Shown here: positions 1 to 5,530 of the stretch, piece after piece
Layout: each line of letters begins with the position of its first letter
Numbering within the stretch: the first letter of the stretch is position 1
Source: Euryarchaeota archaeon UBA501
Lineage (GTDB): Archaea; Thermoplasmatota; Poseidoniia; Poseidoniales; Thalassarchaeaceae
Reading direction: 5' to 3'
Assembly: GCA_002505685.1 (NCBI GenBank)
Contig: DAVT01000003.1
Location: 1-10,327 of the forward strand
DNA: 10,327 bases
Notes under the pieces: generated by a model
Databases searched by the model: none
Seen by the model: the letters and a program-made list of their open reading frames with translations, nothing else
What the model was told of the DNA's origin: nothing
Program-made: the position numbers and the translations under genes

Positions 1-134
1 ATCGGACCCGCAAGAAATTCTTTGTCATGATTAACAATGAATTGGGTAGTATGCCTGAAGAGATGTTAGATGAGTTCGTATCTTCGCCCGAGTTCGAACT
101 TTACAAAGAAATGGGCGAACTGTACGGAGAGTGA
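1..134 (+). CDS. 3' end of an unrecognised protein gene (partial)
   Basis: Only the last 43 codons are present, with the first complete codon at base 3 and a TGA at 132-134; the gene begins before the window. The visible residues start basic (RTRKKFF) and then become acidic and helical-looking, ending in ELYKEMGELYGE. I do not recognise a family from this tail and propose no function. It is accepted as coding because the frame stays open to a stop that lies four bases before the next start, and because the next gene's ribosome binding site (GGAGAG) is embedded in its last codons. That is the usual arrangement of co-transcribed genes here. An incidental open frame is possible but less likely. 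Confidence 0.55.
   Translation, partial: RTRKKFFVMINNELGSMPEEMLDEFVSSPEFELYKEMGELYGE
126..131 (+). promoter_or_regulatory. Ribosome binding site deciding the start of the RDD-like gene
   Basis: GGAGAG lies seven bases before the ATG at 139. The reading frame is open further upstream to an ATG at 70, but that start lies inside the preceding gene and would add 23 residues unlike the rest of the protein. The site therefore supports the start at 139. Confidence 0.6.
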
Positions 135-138
135 CACA

Positions 139-945
139 ATGGGACTCCTTGAAAAGGCTGGCAAAAAGAAAGAAGATGAGGCACCTAAAGCCACAAAGGC
201 AAAGAAAGCCGCTGCAAAGCCAGTGAAGGCTGCAAAAGCTGCAAAAGCTGCCAAGCCGGCAAAGGAAAAGAAGGCAAAGCAGCCCAGAGAACGCAAGGAA
301 AGGTCACCCCGGGTAATGCCTGACGAGTTCCAACTCGCAGGCCGGGCTTCCAAGGGAGCGCGCCGTTTGGTCGATTTCATTATCTCCTATGCTGGAATTA
401 TAGCTCTAATTGCATTTACAGCCACAGGGGCATTTTTTGACCCAACTCTGCTTTTACTTGCTGCTGTAATCCCACTGCTACTCAATATGATCATACTACC
501 AATGAAGACCAATCGGACCGTTGGTATGTTCCTCACTCGTTCACGGTTTGTGAACTCTAAGGGGAATCACCCGCATTGGACTCACTTGTTTTTGTCTAAT
601 CTAACGGGCTTGTTGATTATGATTGGTCTTGCTTTACTCGCTATGGGTTCAGGTAGCCTATCCGACCCGAATACAAAGAAACAAGGTACACAAATGCTAG
701 TTTTTGCAGGTGTAATTTTGCTTGTGCCTTTGGCAGATTATGTTGTTACTAAATTGCGAAAGGCCAATGGCCAGAGTCAAAACATGTATGATGCCATGTA
801 TGGGTGTTGGTATGTTGTCGCTGAGCGTGCTGAAACTGGAGAAAACCGTTGGATGTCTCGCCTTGAATCACTTGGTGACTGGGGTGAAAAGAAAGGTTGG
901 TCAGGTTCAGCTGAAGATGATGAGGATGCCGAAAACAATGATTGA
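139..945 (+). CDS. RDD-like membrane protein with a Lys/Ala-rich N-terminal tail
   Basis: A 268-residue protein. Residues 8-55 are almost entirely Lys, Ala and Pro with a few Arg and Glu, including AAKAAKAAK, resembling a histone H1 tail. Residues 75-77 are RRL and D79 opens the first membrane segment (about 79-97). Further hydrophobic stretches are at about 102-122, 149-170 and 184-202. Between segments two and three, NRTVGMFLTRSRFVNSKGN (125-143) resembles the RDD-family loop with its Thr/Gly-Lys-Arg pattern, and the early Arg...Asp pair in helix one fits the same family. RDD proteins are poorly characterised membrane proteins, some linked to ion transport, so no substrate is proposed. The C-terminus (about 257-268) is strongly acidic. 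The start at 139 is chosen from the ribosome binding site. It probably shares a transcript with the partial gene before it. The family call is moderate; the membrane character is clear. Confidence 0.7.
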   Translation: MGLLEKAGKKKEDEAPKATKAKKAAAKPVKAAKAAKAAKPAKEKKAKQPRERKERSPRVMPDEFQLAGRASKGARRLVDFIISYAGIIALIAFTATGAFFDPTLLLLAAVIPLLLNMIILPMKTNRTVGMFLTRSRFVNSKGNHPHWTHLFLSNLTGLLIMIGLALLAMGSGSLSDPNTKKQGTQMLVFAGVILLVPLADYVVTKLRKANGQSQNMYDAMYGCWYVVAERAETGENRWMSRLESLGDWGEKKGWSGSAEDDEDAENND

Positions 946-949
946 GACG

Positions 950-970
950 TTGTCAAGACAATATACTGTC
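950..970 (+). promoter_or_regulatory. Possible promoter/operator with three TGTC/GACA half-sites around a TATA-like box
   Basis: The 74-base gap between the RDD-like gene and the DUF21-CBS gene contains TTGTC-AA-GACAA (950-961), a perfect 5-bp dyad. The same GACA (957-960) then forms a second, imperfect dyad GACA-ATATAC-TGTC (957-970) centred on an AT-rich TATA-like core. The next ribosome binding site is 35 bases further on, so this could be the promoter of the DUF21-CBS/metG unit with a repressor site on its TATA box. Promoter function is inferred from position and composition only. Confidence 0.35.
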
Positions 971-1004
971 TCGCCCCTGCTGAGTTTACCCAGCAAGATG
1001 TACT

Positions 1005-1010
1005 GAGGTG
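1005..1010 (+). promoter_or_regulatory. Ribosome binding site deciding the start of the DUF21-CBS gene
   Basis: GAGGTG ends nine bases before the ATG at 1020. The GTG at 1008 is in frame and could be read as a start four codons earlier, but it forms part of this site and has no good ribosome binding site of its own. The ATG is therefore preferred. Confidence 0.6.
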
Positions 1011-1019
1011 CAACAAATA

Positions 1020-2105
1020 ATGAGTCCAGAATCTCTGATTATCATTTACGCAACACTGGCTATTGGGGCCTCATTCCTTTGTTCCATACTGGAAGCGGTT
1101 CTATTGTCTACCACACGTGGACACGTTGCAGTTCTCGAAGCAAATAATAGTCGAGCCGCACCAATGTGGGTTCGTTACAAAGATGATCCGGAGCGACCAT
1201 TGACTGCGATACTGACACTCAATACAATAGCCCACACGGTGGGGGCACTAGGGGTAGGTTCAGTCGTAGGAGAGGCATACCCAGGCGAGTATGCACTAGC
1301 CATTGCATCTTCAATACTGACGATTGGCGTACTACTATTCAGCGAGATATTGCCTAAGACATTGGGTACATTGTATTGGAAATCTCTTTCTGTTGTAAGT
1401 GCATACATGCTCAGATTCTTGATTTTCGTATTAATTTGGGCAGTTGTACCCATTGAAATCATACGGAAAATGTTCCCTGCCGCAGAACAAGAAACTGTCT
1501 CTAGGGAGGAACTAGTAGCACTCGCAGATATCGGAGAAGCTGAAGGTGCTATCGAAGAAGACGAAGAGAAGGTCATTACCAACCTTTTGCGTTTGCGGGA
1601 GACCTTCGTCAGTGAGGTAATGACTCCAAGCATTGTAATGACAACTGTGCGAGCTGACTGGACAGTAGATACTGCCCGTGCAGAGATTCCCATCATGACT
1701 CATGGTCGATTACCAGTGATCGGTGGCTCTAGTGACGAGATTTTGGGTATCGTATTGCGCAGCGATATTCTACGGCGAGCAGCTGCCGATGAAGATGATG
1801 TTCTCATGACTGAATTGATGAGACCGGTCACCTTCTGTTCTGAGGAGCAATCCGTTGATGCAGCATTGGATATATTGTTAGATAAGCAAGAGCAAATCAT
1901 GATTGTAAAGGATGAATTTGGTACTACACGAGGTTTGCTGACAATGGAAGACATTATCGAAACTTTACTCGGAGTCGAAATCGTTGATGAAGATGACTTA
2001 GAAGGTATCGAAGAGGGTACAACCGCAGAAGATATGCGCGAATTCGCCAAGGAAAAATTCGCTCACCAAAGTGAAGATGAGATGAATACTGAATCGGAGG
2101 AATAG
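1020..2105 (+). CDS. CNNM/CorC-like membrane protein (DUF21 domain plus CBS pair)
   Basis: A 361-residue protein with two parts. The N-terminal DUF21 (CNNM transmembrane) domain spans about residues 4-155, with hydrophobic segments near 5-28, 64-82, 92-109 and 122-146. It carries the family signatures SILEAVLLS (22-30) and SEILPKTLG (108-116). A tandem CBS (Bateman) module follows: the first repeat begins at SEVMTPS (198-204), and the second ends with the hallmark DEFGTTRGLLTMEDIIETLLG (298-318). Such proteins are linked to magnesium or other divalent cation efflux or sensing, with the CBS pair binding adenine nucleotides; the transport role here is inferred from the family. The C-terminal CorC_HlyC domain of many bacterial relatives is absent, replaced by an acidic tail of about 40 residues. 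The stop lies one base before metG, so the two genes are very likely co-transcribed. GTG at 1008 is an alternative start. Confidence 0.9.
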   Translation: MSPESLIIIYATLAIGASFLCSILEAVLLSTTRGHVAVLEANNSRAAPMWVRYKDDPERPLTAILTLNTIAHTVGALGVGSVVGEAYPGEYALAIASSILTIGVLLFSEILPKTLGTLYWKSLSVVSAYMLRFLIFVLIWAVVPIEIIRKMFPAAEQETVSREELVALADIGEAEGAIEEDEEKVITNLLRLRETFVSEVMTPSIVMTTVRADWTVDTARAEIPIMTHGRLPVIGGSSDEILGIVLRSDILRRAAADEDDVLMTELMRPVTFCSEEQSVDAALDILLDKQEQIMIVKDEFGTTRGLLTMEDIIETLLGVEIVDEDDLEGIEEGTTAEDMREFAKEKFAHQSEDEMNTESEE

Positions 2106-2106
2106 T

Positions 2107-4368
2107 ATGTCAGACGAGTACGTACTCATCTGCGTAGCATGGCCGTATGCGAATGGTCCTTTGCATTTGGGTCACGTTGCTGGATGCTACCTACCTCCAG
2201 ATATACACGCGAGGTACGAAAGAGCACTGGGTAATCGAGTGTTGATGGTATCTGGGTCGGATGAACACGGTACACCAATCACAGTAACCGCCGAAACAGA
2301 AGGCGTAACGCCACAGGAGATTGTGGATAGATATCACGCAGTGAATACTCAGGCTTTACTCGATTTGGGTTGTTCGTGGGAACCCAACATTGACCCAAGG
2401 GGAGTGGAATATGGGGGCTCATTATTCAACAGAACCTCTGATCTTGAACACAAGGAGTACGTCAAAAGCAATTTCATCTCGTTACTTGATGCTGGTTTGT
2501 TTGAACAAAAGACAATGCAGCAATATTACGAATTACGCAGTGACGGTGGCGGACGTTTTCTACCTGACAGGTATGTAGAGGGTGAATGTCCCAACTGTGG
2601 AGCAGATGGGGCACGCGGAGACCAGTGCGATGAGTGCGGAACGACATACGAGGCACACGAGTTGCAGAACCCAAGATCAAAAATGAATCCAGATGCAGAT
2701 ATTGAAATTAGGGAAACTGAGCATTTCTTCTATAGGCTAGATAGATTCCAATCTGTACTTGAGAAACACGCAACAGAGCGATCAACCAATTGGAAAGCGA
2801 ATGTTCGTGCAATGACAAAACAGTGGCTCGATATGGGTTTACGACCTCGTGCAGTTACACGTGATTTAGAGTGGGGAATCTCACTACCGATGGAAGGAGA
2901 ACAGTGGATTGGTAAGTGCGTTTACGTTTGGTTTGAGGCTGTTCAGGGGTATTATTCATGTGCACGTATTTGGGCTAGTCGATATGCAAATGAAATGGAT
3001 TGGCGTAAATGGTGGTGTGTTTCTGAGGACGGTACAGTTCCAAGACACCTCTATTTCCTAGGGAAGGATAACATCCCATTCCATACTGTGATTTGGCCCG
3101 CTCTAATCATGGGGCTCAATCATGCAAACAATGGGTTGGGTCCCAATGACGATGTAGCACTGCCCGGCCCAGGCGATTTGGCACTTGAATCCAATGTGCC
3201 CGCTATGGAATACCTCATGCTTGCAGGTGGGCAATTTAGCAAAAGCCGGAAGCATGCGGTATGGCTGCCTTCGTTCCTTGAAAGATTCGACCCTGATACA
3301 CTCCGCTATTACCTCAGCATCAATATGCCAGAGAATCACGATACGGATTTCAATTGGCCTGATTTTGTTGAGAAAATCAATTCTGAATTAAATGGCACGT
3401 ACGGTAATTATGTCAATCGAGTCATGAGTTTAGGCAATAAGATTGGCGGAGATAACCCACTACTGCACTATGATGATGTGGGCAATTGTGTCGAAGAAGT
3501 GAATCGGCTCGAAGAAATATTTGTGCAAATTACACAAAGCCTGAATCGGCATCGATACAAAGAGGCGCTACGTCATGTGATGTCAGCAGCCCAATATGGT
3601 AACCAAATGATTCAGAAAGCGACTCCTTGGCAATTTATCGGTAAAGAGCCACAAACTACAGATGGATATGAAGATGATATGAATAATTCACTGAATAAGC
3701 TAGCATTCGGTTGGAGATTGGCTCGTTTCCTCGCCATCACCAGTCAACCATTTTTGCCATTTAGTGCACAACGCCTTTGGGAAATGTTGGGTCAAGATGG
3801 CAATGTATCAGATGCGTCCTATTCAAGTGCAGTCGATTGGAACATACCGTTAACATGGTCCGATATCAGTAAACCGCTATTTGCGCGCCTAGATTTAGAT
3901 GAAATTTTAGCGCAGGAAGAAGCACTCGCAATTAACGCTGACAGTCATGAACAAACTGATCCTGGTCATGGTATCAAAGGTAGTGGGAAGAAATCGAAGA
4001 GGGAGGAAAAAGATATGACGAAAGTAGTAACAGGTGTGCAGTATTTGGATTTTGAAACATTCTTGTCCATGGAATTGAGAACTGGATTGATTACAAGTGT
4101 AGAAAATCATCCGAATGCCGATAAATTATATGTCGTTAAAATTGATGATGGTACAGCGGATGGTCGGACAGTTTGTGCAGGATTGAAGCCCTATTATACT
4201 GAAGAAGAAATGGTTGGCAAAACTGTTGTATTCGTCGCTAATCTTGAACCAAGGAAATTGCGTGGAATCATGTCAGAAGGTATGATTTGTGCGGCTGATG
4301 ATGGTGAAGGTGCCGTAAAATTGGTTACAATTGACGGCGATATACAGGTGGGTTCAAGGGTTCGTTAA
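2107..4368 (+). CDS. metG: Methionyl-tRNA synthetase with fused C-terminal tRNA-binding domain
   Basis: A cytosolic class I synthetase that charges tRNA(Met) with methionine, 753 residues long. The catalytic core shows PYANGPLHLGH (13-23), whose HLGH is the HIGH motif, and a zinc knuckle with C161, C164, C174 and C177. The second signature reads QFSKSR (376-381), so the first lysine of the usual K-[MF]-S-K-S is Gln while the catalytically important K379 is kept. A helical anticodon-binding domain covers about 430-595. After a charged, low-complexity linker (about 608-638) comes an OB-fold EMAPII/Trbp111-type tRNA-binding domain (about 644-753) with the typical LRTG, HPNADKLYV, NLEPRKLRG and SEGMICAA elements. 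GGAGG at 2096-2100 is well spaced from the ATG. The gene follows the DUF21-CBS gene by one base and ends tail to tail with tsr3. Confidence 0.97.
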   Translation: MSDEYVLICVAWPYANGPLHLGHVAGCYLPPDIHARYERALGNRVLMVSGSDEHGTPITVTAETEGVTPQEIVDRYHAVNTQALLDLGCSWEPNIDPRGVEYGGSLFNRTSDLEHKEYVKSNFISLLDAGLFEQKTMQQYYELRSDGGGRFLPDRYVEGECPNCGADGARGDQCDECGTTYEAHELQNPRSKMNPDADIEIRETEHFFYRLDRFQSVLEKHATERSTNWKANVRAMTKQWLDMGLRPRAVTRDLEWGISLPMEGEQWIGKCVYVWFEAVQGYYSCARIWASRYANEMDWRKWWCVSEDGTVPRHLYFLGKDNIPFHTVIWPALIMGLNHANNGLGPNDDVALPGPGDLALESNVPAMEYLMLAGGQFSKSRKHAVWLPSFLERFDPDTLRYYLSINMPENHDTDFNWPDFVEKINSELNGTYGNYVNRVMSLGNKIGGDNPLLHYDDVGNCVEEVNRLEEIFVQITQSLNRHRYKEALRHVMSAAQYGNQMIQKATPWQFIGKEPQTTDGYEDDMNNSLNKLAFGWRLARFLAITSQPFLPFSAQRLWEMLGQDGNVSDASYSSAVDWNIPLTWSDISKPLFARLDLDEILAQEEALAINADSHEQTDPGHGIKGSGKKSKREEKDMTKVVTGVQYLDFETFLSMELRTGLITSVENHPNADKLYVVKIDDGTADGRTVCAGLKPYYTEEEMVGKTVVFVANLEPRKLRGIMSEGMICAADDGEGAVKLVTIDGDIQVGSRVR
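4002..4017 (+). promoter_or_regulatory. Strong internal ribosome binding site and ATG within metG
   Basis: GGAGG at 4002-4006, within AGGGAGG, sits eight bases before an in-frame ATG at 4015-4017 (residue 637 of MetG). It lies in the charged linker just before the Trbp111-like domain. Initiation here would give a 117-residue protein made of that domain alone, ending at 4368. This is as good a site as the one in front of metG itself. Use in the cell is inference; the run KKSKREEKD, rich in AAG/AGG/GAG/GAA codons, could create it by chance. Confidence 0.4.
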
Positions 4369-4907
4369 CTCTCTGGCTGGTCGAAAAATTCCCATTGCGT
4401 AGAAACCAACTCCTGTCGGGTACCTGCTTCACGATATGCGCTCAAAGGTTCTTCATTCAACACAAAGAATTGATCTCCCCAGTTGAATGGTGCCAGTACA
4501 CGTCGTGCTTGATCATCCCGATTCAGTAGCACGAGACAAGTTGCAAGTGCTTCGGCTGTACTCAATCTACCCGGTTTTCCCCACGAAACTGGATTTGCAG
4601 CTAATACGAGAGGTAAAGTACGGCCTTCAAGCCTCGGTGAAGATTTGCGAATTTTGCCTAGTGATTCGTCCAATTGTTTCCATGAACAGTCAAGTGCAAC
4701 CAATCCAGCACCGCGTTCAATCAATGGTAGGTCATCGGGGCCAAGAATCGTACCTGATGACGGGTCCAGTAGAAAACCACGTCTAGGTGGCCGACGTGTA
4801 TCGAAGTGTAATTGCGCCAAATCTCTGCTTGCAAGCTTGCGTGCTGTGCACTTTTTAGGATCATCCTGTTCAAGATGGATGATGTGCAGGGGCACATCGT
4901 TCAACAC
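4365..4907 (-). CDS. tsr3: Tsr3 family rRNA aminocarboxypropyltransferase (DUF367)
   Basis: A 180-residue protein, near the length of archaeal Tsr3. It transfers an aminocarboxypropyl group from S-adenosylmethionine to a modified uridine of small-subunit rRNA; in eukaryotes this completes the m1acp3-psi nucleotide near the P site. Family motifs appear in order: DDPKKCTARKL (15-25), GFLLDPSSG with the following LGPDD (44-59), GLVALDCSW (68-76), LPLVLAANPVSWGKP (98-112), LSTAEAL (115-121), FNWGDQF (141-147), and N151 followed by Y158. These cover the AdoMet-binding SPOUT-like core as well as the N-terminal substrate domain. The start is a GTG at 4907-4905 that overlaps the MBF1 stop by one base. 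GGGGTGAT (4917-4910) lies just upstream, so translation is probably coupled to MBF1. Its TAA lies within the same TTAA that ends metG. Confidence 0.93.
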   Translation of the reverse strand: MLNDVPLHIIHLEQDDPKKCTARKLASRDLAQLHFDTRRPPRRGFLLDPSSGTILGPDDLPLIERGAGLVALDCSWKQLDESLGKIRKSSPRLEGRTLPLVLAANPVSWGKPGRLSTAEALATCLVLLNRDDQARRVLAPFNWGDQFFVLNEEPLSAYREAGTRQELVSTQWEFFDQPES

Positions 4908-5431
4908 TAATCACCCCGCAATTCCTTTTTCGCCTGTTCGTATAAGTCTGCCATGGTCAACGGTCGGTCCTGACTACGATTAACACTGGTTTCTTCCTCA
5001 GATTCTCTGTCAACCATCAGTTTGATTTGCAGTATCCTCTCAAATTTCTTGATAACACCATCAGTGGGTCTCTTCCCTCCTTCTGTGTGCTGTATGATAT
5101 TGACTCGCTCAGCCATTCGTTTTGCGAGTTCACGTTGATCCCAACCGAGATTTTCTCTTGTAGAACGTATTGCACTCGCAAAGTCTGATCGTAGTACCTT
5201 TGATTGTCGAACCATGATGTCTTTACCCTTCTTGCCGACACCCCCATAACCACCACTAGTGCGTCTATTGGATGTCCTACTACCTGCAATGCTAGGTTTT
5301 CGGGTAGATGCAGAATTGACTTCAAGACCCATTTTTTCGATGCATTTCAAGCAGGCCTCGATTTGTGAACGACCACTGGCAGCCGTACGTGTACCTACTT
5401 TCACAGCCCCACATACTTCGCAGTCACCCAT
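4907..5431 (-). CDS. mbf1: Archaeal multiprotein bridging factor 1 (MBF1): zinc ribbon plus Cro/C1 HTH
   Basis: A 174-residue protein. The N-terminal zinc ribbon has C4, C7, C27 and C30. A Gly/Ser/Arg-rich linker of about 40 residues follows. The Cro/C1-type HTH spans about 82-138 and includes IRSTRENLGWDQRELAKR (88-105) and HTEGGKRPT (115-123). The short C-terminal segment LTMADLYEQAKKELRGD (158-174) may be a separate helix. In eukaryotes MBF1 bridges activators and TBP; archaeal MBF1 is associated with the ribosome and translation. The start at 5431 is chosen because archaeal MBF1 proteins begin at the zinc ribbon and GGTGA lies four bases upstream. An in-frame ATG at 5506 would add 25 residues of no recognisable character. 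It is divergent from PAN and overlaps tsr3 by one base. Confidence 0.93.
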   Translation of the reverse strand: MGDCEVCGAVKVGTRTAASGRSQIEACLKCIEKMGLEVNSASTRKPSIAGSRTSNRRTSGGYGGVGKKGKDIMVRQSKVLRSDFASAIRSTRENLGWDQRELAKRMAERVNIIQHTEGGKRPTDGVIKKFERILQIKLMVDRESEEETSVNRSQDRPLTMADLYEQAKKELRGD

Positions 5432-5530
5432 GACTTCACCAGTTATTGGTGAAGGCCGTGAGTTTTGAAGTTTGACTTTGTGAGTAATCTGAGGGCAAGT
5501 ATTCATCAACAATGTCTGCAACGTATAACC
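5432..5530. promoter_or_regulatory. Divergent MBF1-PAN intergenic region
   Basis: These 99 bases separate the two divergent starts, so promoters for both genes should lie here. I see no strong TATA box. TATTCAT near 5500-5506 is about the right distance for a leaderless PAN transcript, and GTTATACG (minus strand, about 5529-5522) is a candidate for MBF1. Apart from the hairpin at its left end, no other structure stands out. Confidence 0.35.
5434..5454 (-). promoter_or_regulatory. Perfect 8-bp hairpin burying the MBF1 ribosome binding site
   Basis: Read on the minus strand, CTTCACCA-ATAAC-TGGTGAAG is a perfect 8-bp inverted repeat with a five-base loop, ending two bases before the MBF1 ATG (5431). 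The downstream arm contains GGTGA, the only good Shine-Dalgarno match for this gene. In the mRNA it would be base-paired, which suggests translational control. As DNA it could instead be a repressor operator. The structure is seen directly; any regulatory role is inferred. Confidence 0.5.

Noticed and set aside
228..252. Short direct repeat (GCTGCAAAA units) considered as a DNA repeat element
   Set aside because: It simply encodes the AAK repeats in the Lys/Ala tail of the RDD-like protein, and it is not CRISPR-like or mobile.
979..994. GCTG...CAGC inverted repeat as a terminator
   Set aside because: The stem has only four base pairs with an eight-base loop and no T-tract follows, so it is not convincing.
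1175..1696. A 173-codon open frame on the minus strand within the DUF21-CBS gene
   Set aside because: It lies wholly antisense to a gene with clear domain motifs, and its product is a Ser/Thr/Ile-rich sequence with no recognisable domain.
5432..5506. MBF1 starting at the upstream ATG (5506, minus strand)
   Set aside because: It would add 25 residues before the zinc ribbon, which normally begins the protein, and would ignore the GGTGA site before 5431. It is still the main alternative to the hairpin interpretation.
5465..5530. N-terminal extension of PAN from a TTG start
   Set aside because: The 22 extra residues do not resemble PAN and the extension runs back towards the MBF1 leader hairpin; the ATG at 5531 gives a normal PAN length.
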